A stretch of 64,000 nt of DNA from Liolophura sinensis (lineage: Eukaryota; Mollusca; Polyplacophora; Chitonida; Chitonidae): contig NC_088295.1 of NCBI RefSeq assembly GCF_032854445.1, positions 21,625,385 through 21,689,384 on the forward strand, given 5' to 3'. The notes under the pieces are model-generated. The model saw only the letters and a list, made by a program, of their open reading frames with translations. It had not been told where the DNA came from and did no database searches. Position numbers and translations under genes: made by a program. This document shows, piece after piece, positions 1-12,182 of this stretch (positions are counted from its first letter, which is position 1; each line of letters opens with the position of its first letter).

Positions 1-1643
1 CGCACCTCGAATGATACACAATCAGGAATAGCCTACAAACTCGCCGGGCACAGGTGCAAATCAATAAATCAAATCGTCGCATTCACAAAGCTGCGATGGT
101 GGACAAATTCGCGGGCTCATTTTACGAAAGAGTCGCTCTTGCCACAGACGATGGGCACTTGATACCACGGATGATTGGTATATGATCAGTCGTGCTGATC
201 ATATAGCTAACACATTTTCCAGCCTGTAGGTTCAAGGAGACAAATGTTCGACAACTCACCCTTTCAGAGTATTCACTTGTCCTGAAATCACAAAATGATA
301 GCAGAAGCAGTTGTAAACGTTATAAATACTGGAAACTTCAAATGAAAGAGTAACCACATGCATCCTACTTCGTTGATTACAAACTTTCTGTGACCCAAAA
401 CTAATACGATTGTACAGAGTTTGCATTAGAAGGCTTTTGGATGTTTTACTATGAAGGTAAAAAAAAATACATGCTAACTTCGTCATTGGAATGAAGAGAA
501 AATAATCGCGCCAAATGTTTCTGACGTAATTCAATGGGTGCACGTACCTATCATTGGGCTGTAGTTGATTCACGAAAGCTGTAATAAAATAACACTGAAG
601 GCATGTAGATGTTATGTACAGTATACATATTATAACAATTAGCCATAAGAAAGGGAAAAGCATGATCAAGTAACTGTCATCGGGGACTGTAAAATGTGAA
701 TCGAATTTGCATTTTGAGGTTTGTCAGATGTCAGAGCTATGTCCTTAGTTGTCGGGGCCTAAATGGATTAAGTATTAAAATTGAAGAAAACTTAGATTAC
801 ATATACGCTTGCACGAACATAAACCAGGGCAAAGCCCAAGCAATTATGAGCATACATACGGCATATTACGCCATACCAGTACTTCACTTGTTATATAATG
901 TCTTATAAAAAACCAATGGATCAAACTATATGTTATATATTCCCTATAAGCTATTGTTTAGCCTTTGCAGGCGAGACAAATGGAGGCAGTTTTGAATCCA
1001 TACTATACATGTACCACCACCGCATACCATATCCTACTACACATTGAAACCAATACCTCAAACTATTTAATGGTCAGCAATGGTAGAATATGCAGAGAAA
1101 CAGGCAAATTTTCACTAAATTCCTGAACCAAGCTCTTCAGCAATGAAGTTGGGACCTCTTTTCGGATTAACCGATCCAATTTTTTGCCAAAGCTTGCAAA
1201 TCTTGCTGATGGTGAGGTACAAGGTAAATTTCTGCTCTAAGAAGAATTCTGGGTCTTTGGTGTTTTTGAATGGAAACAAGATTGATTATTTCGTTAAGAA
1301 CCATACACTTATATACGGAAATAAAGCAAATTCAACGAGGACAATCTTTCGTAATTTGTTTTACCTCTCTTCATGAACAAAACAAATTTACATCTACGTA
1401 GAACTTAAAACCTTGGAGCATACCAGGAATTTATCTTCTACAGGTTAAATTACGACTAAGGCGGTAAAAGTTCAAGTGATGATATGTCACAATTGTGAAT
1501 CCTAATAACCACTGCAATATGCTCCGTTCAATTTCTTCGAATGCATGTGCAGCGGCACGTATTGTCTACAGTCTTCAGGAATTCTTGCATGCAACAGGAA
1601 AAAGCTTAAAATTTGAGAAGATGGTTATAGGTTTGAGTTAAAT
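1..1643. other. Non-coding stretch at left edge
   Basis: I see no coding exon or recognisable repeat here apart from a short perfect hairpin at 180-204. Open frames of up to 137 codons exist but are AT-rich and lack recognisable motifs. The part next to 1643 should include the 3' UTR of the minus-strand transmembrane gene that ends at 1644; I could not place a convincing AATAAA signal. Confidence 0.5.
180..204. repeat. Perfect 10-bp hairpin
   Basis: ATATGATCAG is followed after 5 bases by its exact reverse complement CTGATCATAT. No other feature is linked to it; it may be a chance palindrome or the end of a small foldback element. Confidence 0.5.
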
Positions 1644-2064
1644 TTATGTCCCTATTTCCCGAGATGGCTGTTTCATTGGCTGCACCATCGAGATGGGCGA
1701 ACACAGGTATAACGCCAGTTGCCGTGTTACCGCCACCCGCCAATGTTGGGGCAGAGAATCACCTGCGTTATGTAAGTTGGCGTCTTGGTATCCTAAAATA
1801 GGTTCTTCTTTTCTCATCGACCTCGGCTTACCCTTCTTCCTCTTGGTTTTCTCTAGAGTAGCGCTGAAGTCTTCCCCAGGGTACAACACCCGGCTGCCGT
1901 ATACCACAGGAAGAGCATAGGGCGGCACCAGCCGGGCGGTTGTCCCAACGCTGGAAACGGAATCCCCGTAGTAGAATGACTCAGGAATCATAGTTCCGTT
2001 GTCCGAATAATACATTTGTGTTTTCTTTCTTAATATCGCCTTGTCATCAGAGCCGTCGATAGCT
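1644..2064 (-). CDS. Cytoplasmic-tail terminal exon of the 1644-2825 gene
   Basis: Acceptor TTTGTAG|AGCTATC after a T-rich tract; one leading base completes the AG left by the upstream exon (AG+A, Arg). It reads 139 codons to TAA at 1644-1646. The codon composition is much more protein-like than the surrounding sequence. The C-terminus (REIGT) is not a classical PDZ ligand. Confidence 0.6.
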
Positions 2065-2825
2065 CTACAAACGAAAAACATTATTTGTAGTCTACGCACA
2101 TGACATTGTTTAAATACTATTTCCCAAAGAAATAAGATTATGAACATTTAGCGTTAGGCCCAAAAAAATTCAAACTGGTTTTAAAGGTGACATTATTGGT
2201 TCACAAGATGGAATTATTTATATATTTATTTGATTGGTGTTTTACGCCGTACTCAAGAATATTTCACTTATACGACGGTGGCCAATATTTTGGTCAGAGC
2301 CGGGCGGAAACCCACGACCTTCCACAGGTTGCCAAGAGACCTTTCCGTGCGGCCGGAGTGGCAGCAAGCATGAGCTGGACTTAAACTCACAGAGACCGCA
2401 AAGATGAAATTATAAAATGGTTGGTGTGTTACAACGAAAATAAAATTACCAATATATTACATTTTAATTTCACACATTTAATTCCTCTTTATTTAATTTG
2501 TAATTAATTATTTGTAATCCACAGGACACTCATATGACTTGGTTTGATATCTAGATGTCTGAAAATAGTTCTAGGATGCAAAAGGCACATGGTCATTCCT
2601 AAATGTGTCCAAGTTCAGTCATCGCACAAAAGACACCGAGGACGCAAAGTGGTTTGCAGTTTGTCCAAATGGGGTGTCAGGATATACACACCTATAACAG
2701 TAAACGACCACCATGACAAGAATGATGATGAGCACGAATCCGGCGACAACACCCGACACTATGATGCCGATCATTTCCGGAGTGAGCATCTCCATGGCAA
2801 CTGTCAGCGGAACAACGTACTCTGC
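1644..2825 (-). CDS. Single-pass transmembrane protein, last two exons (family unrecognised)
   Basis: Two minus-strand exons join with matching phase (2692-2825, then 1644-2064) to give the last 184 residues of a membrane protein. The upstream exon has a short juxtamembrane stretch (about residues 1-17 of the visible part), then a strong hydrophobic helix beginning MIGIIVSGVVAGFV and ending VVVYCYR, with basic residues just after it as expected for the cytoplasmic side. The next exon encodes a 139-residue tail rich in Tyr, Ser and Pro (PPYALP, YYSD, FYYGDS) with a Lys/Arg cluster (KTKRKKGKPR). Orientation is therefore probably type I: outside, helix, inside. I do not recognise the family. Adhesion molecules or receptors with Ig or fibronectin domains have this plan, but no extracellular domain is visible. 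Upstream exons should lie to the right on the minus strand and were not found, so the gene is partial here. Confidence 0.6.
2225..2400 (-). mobile_element. tRNA-derived SINE, tail and body, inside the intron
   Basis: The plus strand shows the inverted tail TTTTACGCCGTACTCAAGAA followed by TTTCACTTATACGACGG, then the diverged body up to the tRNA-like part (GAGCTGGACTTAAACTCACAG). The element reads on the minus strand and sits in the intron between the transmembrane and tail exons. It is diverged relative to the copy near 9695-9961. Confidence 0.8.
2692..2825 (-). CDS. Transmembrane exon of the 1644-2825 gene
   Basis: Donor TATAG|GTGTGT at the low end; the exon ends in phase 2 (TAT AG). The acceptor is uncertain: GCTAAG|GCAGAG gives 2825, and GGCAG|AGTAC gives 2821. 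An in-frame TAA lies just upstream, so the exon cannot extend further. It encodes the membrane helix. Confidence 0.6.
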
Positions 2826-3344
2826 CTTAGCAGAGTATTATAAACTCCAGTGCACGGCTATGAAAAAACCTGCTGTTTTTACTTCTTGTATTCTGCAAAC
2901 AAAGTCAGAATTAAGTAAAGAAGAGAAACATCATATCACCTTTTTTCCTGAGGTTCACCAGAAGAAAGGAATTTTTCGGAACATTATTTCAGTAATCTTT
3001 TACTCATGGGTTAAAAAGAGTTATTCCAACATTAAGTGTCGTGATTAGAGTTGAAAAAAATTCCCCAAGTCTGATAGTATGGTCCACAAAGCCAACATTA
3101 GAATTCAAATGTTTGAAATCCTTTAGCTCTTTTCGCAAAAATCCAAAAGGTTTTTAAGTTTTAAGTGGTCTATTTAATGATACCTACTTCGATGTTTAGA
3201 GGTCTTTTCGTTTAATAAAGCTGATTCGTATGGTTTACTTTTGTCGACAAAAGGCGGGAATATAAGATACACAGAGAGGTCTGCATAGAGAATAACAACG
3301 AAGAGCTAAAAAAATAGGCTATAATTATACATTCAGCCATTATA

Positions 3345-3410
3345 GCCCCCAACCCCCAAACCCACACCACACACCACCCACCCCCATCCCCCCACCACCA
3401 TACACACACC
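3345..3410 (-). other. G-rich tract with G-quadruplex potential (minus strand)
   Basis: The plus strand is almost pure C and A with at least five runs of three or more C. On the minus strand this gives several G-runs (GGGGGG, GGGGG, GGG, GGG, GGGGG, GGGGG) separated by short loops, the usual sequence pattern for intrastrand quadruplexes. Confidence 0.5.
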
Positions 3411-6400
3411 ATAAAATTACGTTGCGTTAATGAACCCTTAATTATTAATATAAGTAACATATCAATCTTGCAACACATGCAAATATATGTTCATTAAATT
3501 CAATATCTGTTACACATGGCAGGCATATCTTTTTGCATTTATTCTAATCAACGTGTGTAATGAATATATAGTTAATGTTCATCACTACGCGTAAAGTATG
3601 GCCATATATTGTATTCCAGTAGCAATCGAGCCACAAGGCGGCAGAAGCATAGAAATAAATGACAGAAACAACGTCATATTTGACTGCTGTTTGAGCTATG
3701 TACTCTATTTTTCCCACTTACGCGATGTCTATAGGGTAAGCCGCCGACCTGTGAAAAAATGCGGCTTGACGAACTCACCTACAGATAAGCACACCTTACT
3801 GATGAAAAACAAGTAAGCAATGGTTTACTATCACCACAAACAGTGGGAACGGCAGAACATGCAAAGTCCATGTCCAAAGCCGGGTTTGAGCCATATATGT
3901 TGGTGGATGAGAAGCTGTCTTCAACTAACGTCAGACTGTGCTAATGGCAAAAACCAAAGCTAAAGCGGATTTTGAGTCCGCTTCGTATGCCCCAGTGACT
4001 GAAGGGCCAGCACCCCACAGTCACGACACGGCCGACTCTTTAGACCACGATATAAGAAGCGAATAATTATATACATCTGACGATACGTATACATGATACA
4101 AATTCGTGTGGCATGTAAAGTATACATTTTTGAGTAGATCTGACTTCACACTGTTCAGTGAAATATGTTGCCTTTGATGCATTCCATTTACAAATATGTC
4201 TTCTCCAGCACACCACTTATTCACTAAAAATTGTACTGAATGTTATCATAACCTCTGACAATAGCTGCCAAGAACCAACGTAATTGACCGTTAGTCTATA
4301 CCAATGCATGCTTAGTTTAAAAGTATTCTTGGATTTCAAGTCATTTTGGCTAATGGTGCATATTTAGGACAAAACCATACCTTATAGCGTACAAGTCAGC
4401 ACCACCTAGATATTGCGTTCAGTATCATTTACACGTACCATAATGTTATATCAGTCAATAAGGGTCCTTACACAGATCTCTGGTATGAGGTTATACATGT
4501 ACATTGAGTATGCCGGCAAATCTTCCACACCTCATTGTCGGGGGTTCCACTCTCTGTTTCCCTGTTTCCTTCTCTTCATGTCTCTTCTTGTGTCTTTTCT
4601 TCACCAGCTTTACTCACAGTAAAAAAATATCTCCATACCTATGCGAGGCACGAGTCTAATTCCTATACAGTTTGTCTCATCAAGATTAATTTTACATCAC
4701 TGCACAAATCGAAAAGAATCGTCTTTGTAAATGTTTCTCGCCAACCATGCAGCAGATATGGCGAAGTCAAAAGGCCGAAAGTAAACTAAAGAACTAGTCA
4801 GCCTTGACTGTCATGGTTGATTAGCACTGGGCTGCATTGGCGTTAACAGCTTGCCATATTAGACACGATATTATCTGAGCATAAACATATATCCGCATCA
4901 TGGAGTGCCTGACTTGATGATATCTTAATGTTCACATCGACAGATAATATAAAACAACCAAGATATATTCATCAGCTTAATTATGCAGACGACAGTCTTT
5001 CTATACAGCGGAATTCTCGTTACAAGCCTGAGAGAGATCAAAACACTGGCGGATATAAACAAATACTGCGGTTCACATACATGTGGAAAACATGTGTTCT
5101 AGACACGTCTGCAGATTAACTACGTCTCCAAGGTTTGCTCTCAATCTATTTTTACAAAATTATGTGTCGATTAATTACAAATATAACATGCTGTTGTTGC
5201 ATTCTTGTGAAAACGCTGGCGTGGTGTAAGTTCAACCTCAAGCACGCTAACATGTCGATACATCTGAGGGCATTATGATCACATTAACCTGCGGATTAAT
5301 TCAGTGGTTCGCAGGTCGTGGCAGGTGATGGCAGGTCACAGTGGATCGTGTATGTGTTGGGCACCGTTTGTGTGACACGTGACACGTGAACAGTGATTAC
5401 CATTTTACACACCGCTAAACTGCAATACGGGTACATTAAATCTGATGATCCCATATGCTATTAACCTTGTGATTATTTTATAGTTTATGAAACCTCAGGG
5501 ACATTTGTTAATAAAGCAAAAGAACTGCTCGCCTGAAGTATAATGGGATAAGTATGAAATATCAACTAGTCCCAGAGTATGACAAATTGCGTCTAGCCAC
5601 CTTTGATCATTCACAAAGATCTAGTGTCTAGTTCCCAGTGTCCTCAATAAACAGTTTGTTGATTCTGAAATCATTGTGAATTCCAGTCGCGAATCAATTA
5701 AATGAATGAACACACGAGGTTTTTGGTTTGATGTTTTTTTTTTCTTTCTCGCAGATGTCATGACAGCCTAGAACTTTTGCTTAGTAACCATGAAGACTAT
5801 AGAATGTGGTTCTATATGCAAAGTACCTGACAAAAGGTAACAGTCTATCCACACGTATGTTACTGAAAAGTACAGACCAGTGGTGCATAAAGCACCATCG
5901 ACAACCTAAGGATATTATATCCTAACTTGTAACAACCAATAATGGATCACTTCTAACAACACAGCCAATAGGAGGCGCCGTATTCGGTTAAGAAGGTGTA
6001 AATTGTTCATAGCTCCATGTTTAGACCAAGCAAGCTGTATTTCAGATAGAGCGGAAGAATGTAAGTAAATGCAAACAAATGGAGTGTTATCTACAACAAC
6101 TAAACCACTTGGAAAGGAAAAGAATCGGCAAATTATTGTTTGCCTAAGAACGGATGGTCTAAGAAATGAATATATCTGTGTATCAAACGATCGTTAAAAA
6201 ATCCCTTTAGGTTCCTCTTCATAGAGAATAGCCACCAGTACTAGAATACAGGTTTACTCGACAGAAACATTTGTTTGTTATATTGCTAGGAATCATATAT
6301 CAAGCAATCTGCTTCAAGTGACTAAGTGCATCACATGATATGTCAGACACACAGGAAGTAGTCTACTGACCTGTGGTTATGTAGTTCACCGATAAATAAA

Positions 6401-9101
6401 TGTATTGTGGTTAAAATTTTGTACCAAGTTTGACCTTAAAACTCCGTTTTTTAAAACTTTGTGTTTTATTAATATGTATTCTTATAAAAGAACAAAACCT
6501 TAAACAGAAATAATGATCGTGCAAAAGAACATTAACAAGGTCTACGTGTAATTACTATATATATCATACCCCCATTATATTTGATTTCTACTGAAGTTAA
6601 TACATATTTGGTTACCAGTTGGTACACATGGATTTAAAAGAGTCTTAGAGATGTTATCCGATGTCTGATCTATCATTATACAGTATGAAGGATACTACAT
6701 ATTTTCCTTCCAAGTAAGGGCCAAATGGTGATATGGCATGAAAAATGATGAGTACACTGTGTGGAAATACGCCAATTATCCCTGGCTTAATCTCATGACG
6801 AGCGTGACGGATGCATATATACAACACAAATGACACCTGATAATGACAAATATATTTTTTTATTTTATGCTCGAAAACTTATAATTTGTCTTAATTTACT
6901 CGACAATCTGGAGGGCGGAAAACTAGTTCTATCATGTTTCTAATGTGTAGCGGTACAATCAAGTGTCCTATTCGAATAATGTGTATCAATATTTGTTACG
7001 AATCCCGTCTGTAATCAGCGTATTACAATTTTTTATTTGTCAGTGTCTGACCTGTATTTTCCCCTCTGTATATGTTATAACCTGCATGATAATTTCAGTC
7101 GAGCGTCCTCGATGCTTCGGTGTTTATGAGTTTAGCGTCATTGTAGAGTACATTCTGGAAATATGTAATAGTGCAATAAACATGTTTACGATCAAACCAT
7201 CCAGAACTTTCTTTTACGTTAGTCTATAAATATGAGCGACGGAGTTGTGAAGCTCGCAGTCATTCATTCAAGTCCACATGTGAGCATTTATTTACTCAAG
7301 CCCATTTCAAATTTACTGTCATTCACTGCGAAGGATTTTGCTGGGTTTGGACTCCATTTTCTGTATAGAGAAAAAAACTATAGAAAAACTTAGAAAAATA
7401 GAGAGGATCGGGGCTTATATTTGCCTATCTGTTAATCACGTTATAGTGATCTTATTATGATGTTTTTCACCAGAATTTCTTTGAAAACAGTTACACCAAT
7501 CACAGGTATAACAGTCACATGTTGTAAAGCAATTAAACAGCGTTCTCCTGCATATCCCAAACTACAGATGTATAACATGCATTAATTCATCTCGTGGGTC
7601 CAGGTCATTCGCTCTAATTAACTAAGTGGCTATATCATTTGCATTACCATTCTATGGGTCAAACTTACCCCAAAATTACTTACACATATATCATAAAGAA
7701 TGCGAGTACGATACGTGCTAATTTAGACCTGTACCAATTATAGACTGGTTAAGTGTTACAGTTTAAATATATCGCAACTAACAATTAAACATTCTCTCAG
7801 GTGGATGAACTACTTACGTCCAAAGCGTTCAACGCATTGTGCAAGGTATCTTGTAGCTATCTTGTTTTCTGTCAACATTTTCGAAGAGTCAATCTTTGTG
7901 ACAGGCACCAAGCAGACTGCTTCAGAACCTCTCTTTGGTTATTTTATGTCTTCACATATAAAGGTATCTCACAAAGGCTGCGTATGAGACTTGACTGTGC
8001 TTTCATAGGCCCTGTCTCAATAGGACAAATGTAGGGCGTGGGCATGTCTATAATAATGCAGCTTGGGTTGGTGACATTCTATAGCAATTCTGTCTACACC
8101 AGAGGATATGACCGATATTCCCCATTCATATGACTTATTTACTTCTTCATATTTTGTTTTTTATTGTAATTCGCCAAAAGCGACTTCTCACCTGATGGAA
8201 TTTTGGTCCCCTTCCTCTTCTGTGTCTTGAAGTCACCTGTCCTATACTGTGTATTGCCTCCCAGGACCTTTAGGCAAGACACAGTCAGGTTTTATGAGGA
8301 AGCATATTTCATGTATGTACCGGTACCTATACAGTCAGTGTGCTAATCCCCGAAGACGTCCTGGGATTGACAAGGGGCAAATCTGGTTCTCATATAACAA
8401 GAACGCATGTGAGGCTCCACACGGTAAGATCAGTCTGACGTGACCAAACAGATGTAACTCAGTCGGACACGTGGACAATTATCTTATAGTTAATGTCAGA
8501 CCTCTAACATATACCTAAAACTCAGGACATAATTGAATGGTTGTATTGATAAAAGCTGTCAAACACATTAATGGTAATTTCCTTTAATTTCGTTTCAATT
8601 ATTATTTATTTGGCTATTTTACCATATATTTCGTGCCTTACCTGACATGTTATGCCCTCCATTAGTAATACGTATTCCGGAAATACACTGTTAATTTGTA
8701 GAACTTGTCTTACAATGAAGCATGCAGAGGTACATTCCCATTACCTTACCAAACCCTAACCAAATCAATGGTTAATCAATGAATAAACATGACATATCCC
8801 GCCAGAGACATCAAAGTTTTGAAACACACAATTGTACACGTATAAATCTGAATTAAGTAACAATAAAGTGTTACTGCTTTAACTAATACAGATTTTTGAT
8901 ACAAAATAAAGGTCGTGTAATTACTTAATTATAATGCTCTCATGTGCCAAAGCAGCCCCACGCTATGCAATGCACGCGATCATTGTGTGCTATTGAAAAG
9001 TATCGGATTACTATCAAAGAAGCCCATTCAAGTGAATGTTCAGGAATAGTCTGCAGAATAGGTGCACTGCTTATCACGATCTTCAGTTTTGGTGGGGAAT
9101 T

Positions 9102-9186
9102 TATAAAGACATGACTGGCCTGGCAATACAGAGCTATCTCTCAGTTTACAGACGACAACGACTTCTAACGCCAACAAACAAGAATG
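9102..9186 (+). promoter_or_regulatory. Possible core promoter: TATA box, initiator, short leader
   Basis: TATAAAG at 9102 is followed about 40 bases on by an initiator-like TCAGTT, then an A/C-rich leader and ATG at 9184 with a donor-like GTATGT directly after (ATGA|GTATGT). This could be the first exon of a plus-strand gene, but no downstream exon was recognised, so it is weak. Confidence 0.2.
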
Positions 9187-9681
9187 AGTATGTAAAAGTA
9201 AAAAAGTAAAAACAGTGCTGAAAAAAGCAAAGAATCACACTCTGCATAACATCTGACACATCCTACCTACGATGTTAACACATATTTAATCCATAGGTTA
9301 TAGGTCTTTCAATATCTGACAGGTGGCCTGTATAGTGTTTTATAAGTATACTGATTGGCTATTTTGCCGGGTTTCAAGTGTCATGTTACACAAGCTAACC
9401 AACAGCCTTTCTGTGTATTGTCTCCTTTACCAACAGCCTTATCAAATAGTGCTTTATATACACTACTTTGTCTATTCTAGGACAGTGGTCCTGTACATCA
9501 CAAAACTCGAAGGCTTCTTACCGTGAACACTGTTTAACATTGTTTTGTTCACTGTAGTGACTTGTGTACTTGTGAATATGCAGCGATGACACACCTGTAG
9601 CTTTGGAAGCTGGATAAGGAAATTATCTTACAATAATATCGTCGTCCGGCGATGATGAGGAGCGATGGCACGAAGCGATGA

Positions 9682-9974
9682 CACGATGGCGTGATTTTTT
9701 TTTTCTTTTGATTGGTGTTTTACGCCGTACTCAAGAATATTTCACTTATACGACGGCGGCCAGCATTATGGTGGGTGGAAAGCGGGCACAGCCCGGGGGA
9801 AACCCACGACCATCCGCAGGTTGCTGGCAGACCTTCCCACTTACGGCCGGAGAGAAAGCCAGCATGAGCTGGACTTGAACTCACAGCGACCGCATTGGTG
9901 AGAGGCTCCTGGGTCATTACGCTGCGCTAGCGCGTTAACCGACTGAGCCACGGAGGCCCCCCACGATGGCATGA
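9682..9974 (-). mobile_element. Full-length tRNA-derived SINE with target-site duplication
   Basis: Read on the minus strand from 9961, the element begins with a tRNA-like head (GGCCTCCGTGGCTCAGTCGG carries the A box), has a B-box-like GAGTTCAAGTC, and continues into a body and tail ending CGTAAAACACCAATCAAAAG plus a poly-A run (poly-T at about 9697-9705 on the plus strand). The flanks are near-identical: CACGATGGCGTGA at 9682-9694 and CACGATGGCATGA at 9962-9974, consistent with a 13-bp target-site duplication. The flanks are themselves mildly repetitive, so the duplication is likely but not certain. SINEs are moved by LINE reverse transcriptase and encode no protein. Confidence 0.85.
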
Positions 9975-10542
9975 AGCGATGGTACGATTGTACAAAATGG
10001 TACGATGCTAGCATTTTTTCACACCGAATGAATCCAATAAAAATTAGTAAAATACCCCATTCTAATTCAAAAATAAAGACTGCATATAACGGGGAAATAA
10101 AATATGGCGGAGGGTACATGTCTCCTTGAGTTTGAGAGATTTGGGCAGAAGACAAAATAGCTAGTTTGCCAGCTTGTCCGTACCTGACACTGAAATACTA
10201 TCGCTTAGTTGATGGAATTAACCCATGATACTTTGTCCATGACAAGTGTCGTTTATGCAAACCTCTTTTGCATGATTGTTGGTGAGCCATTAGATTCTAA
10301 TCTGGTGTGAGCTGGTCTCATTAGCTTGTAGGGCTTACATTCTTATAAATGCTGTGGAGATGGGATGACAAAAGAGCAAGGTGAAAGAACAACTGGAAGT
10401 CTATTGAAAACTATCTTTTGTTGGCAAAAAGGGTGAAATTTCAGAAACACATTCAGGACTGGTTTGGCAAACAGGCCGTTTAGGACTGATACATTGAGAC
10501 CTAGATGAGAACAGACCCTGGACGGGGCACACACACTTTGGT
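9975..10542. other. Non-coding stretch
   Basis: No exon, tRNA or recognised repeat seen. It leads directly into the 40-bp minisatellite. Confidence 0.5.
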
Positions 10543-11350
10543 TTGAGCAGGGAGACTGGTCCTGCAATTCAAACACATTCACACCTGAGTGGTCATAGAT
10601 CCTGCGATCCTAATACACCCATGCCTGTGTGGGCACACACAATGCATTTATACTACACTCAGACCTGTGTGAGCACAGACCCTACATTGATAACACACTC
10701 AGTCCTGTGTGGTCACAGACCCTGCATTGATAACATACTCAGACATGTGTGGAAACAAATTCTGCAATGCTACCTCACTCAGATCTGGGTGGACACAGAC
10801 AGATCCTGCAATCCTAACACACTCATACCTAGGTGGACAAAGATCCTGCAATCCTAACACACTCAAACATGGATGGACAAAGATCCTGCAATCCTAACAC
10901 ACTCAAACCTAGATGGACAAAGACCTTGCAATCCTAACACACTCAAACCAAGATGGACAAAGATCCTGCAATCCTAACGCATTCAAACCTGGATGGACAA
11001 AGACCTTGCAATCCTAACACACTCAAACCGAGATGGACAAAGATCCTGCAATCCTAACGCACTCAAACCTGGATGGACAAAAAACTTGCAATCCTAACAC
11101 ACTCAAACCTAGATGGACAAAGATCCTGCAATCCTAACACACTCAAACCTAGATGGACAAAGACCTTGCAATCCTAATACACTCAAACATGGATGAACAA
11201 AGATCCTGCAATCCTGACACACTCATACATGGATGGACAGTACCTGCAATATCAACACCCTCAGACCAAAACACACTCAGACCAAAACACACTCAGACCT
11301 GAGTGAGCAGAAAGACCCTTTAGTTTTAACACATTCAGGTCTGCGTGGGC
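10543..11350. repeat. 40-bp minisatellite, about 20 units
   Basis: Tandem units such as CAATCCTAACACACTCAAAC plus CTAGATGGACAAAGATCCTG (40 bp) run through the stretch. The middle units (10800-11220) are close to identical and the edges are diverged, as expected if arrays grow from the centre. Short open frames inside are by-products of the repeat. Confidence 0.9.
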
Positions 11351-12182
11351 ACAGATCCTACAATCAGTCCTAACACAATCTTCCTTCTCAATGGAAAAGG
11401 TAGAACATATAGCACATGTCTATATTTGGACAGCTGAAAGGTGTCCACTTGAAAAAAAAACAGAGCATGCTTCTGCCTCAGTTGAAATATACACACATAT
11501 TTTAAAATCTGAGCATGCTTATTTCGTAAAATATGCGTTTCATTTGCCTGACCGCTCAACTGGATACCTCAATGCCAACAAACAATTGTTTTTGCATGGA
11601 TGATTTGTTTGTCTGAATTGTATTTTTAGAGTTAAAAGTTATCTATACGTAAGTTTGTATAAGACACGGTTCTGTATGTCACTGCCTGTTTATGTGTTAC
11701 TGTCAAACCAATCAATGAAACTGGTATCGTTTTCCACACAATTTCCTATTTCTAGATAAGAAACCAATGTTCTACATTCCGTTTACAGTCTGTTGCATCT
11801 TCAGTTAAGTCACCTGCGATCTTGAAGTCCTGTTGCCCTTGCCAAAACGTGATCGTAGGCTAAGTTTAGTATAATTACCTTGGTGACACATGTTAAAACA
11901 TTTGTTGCCTTGCCAGTTACAGTCAACTTAGGCTACGATTGTTTCGTAAAAGAGTTCCCAGGACTATACATCGTTAAAACTTGCATTATAGTGCATTGTA
12001 CTTTAACATTAGTTCATGTAAATGTTCGGGGTAGTACTTTTTAGTGGATGGGGATAATGTGTATGAAAACATACACGTTCGTGCAAAATTCAACCATTCA
12101 TGAAGATCAGTAGAATTAACTCTAGCGCAGGCTTATAACATTCAATATTGCCACGGCTGTTGTTTAGTAACTGGAACGGATA

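Larger units (their letters stand above)
2826..9681. other. Intergenic or intronic, no gene recognised
   Basis: AT-rich sequence with no recognisable coding exon on either strand. It may hold long introns of the transmembrane gene at 1644-2825. A 27-nt segment at about 3729-3755 (minus) is bounded by TTTTTTCACAG and GTAAGTGG and could be a microexon, but nothing confirms it. A C-rich tract lies at 3345-3410. A possible core promoter lies near 9102. Confidence 0.4.

Noticed and set aside
256-669. 137-codon minus-strand frame with hydrophobic start
   Set aside because: Composition follows the AT-rich background; an internal acceptor/donor pair bounds only 31 nt, too little to support an exon.
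10543-11350. CRISPR-like direct repeats
   Set aside because: Units abut with no unique spacers, and the window is eukaryotic; it is a minisatellite. The same holds for the arrays at 31436, 32405, 41727 and 59640.
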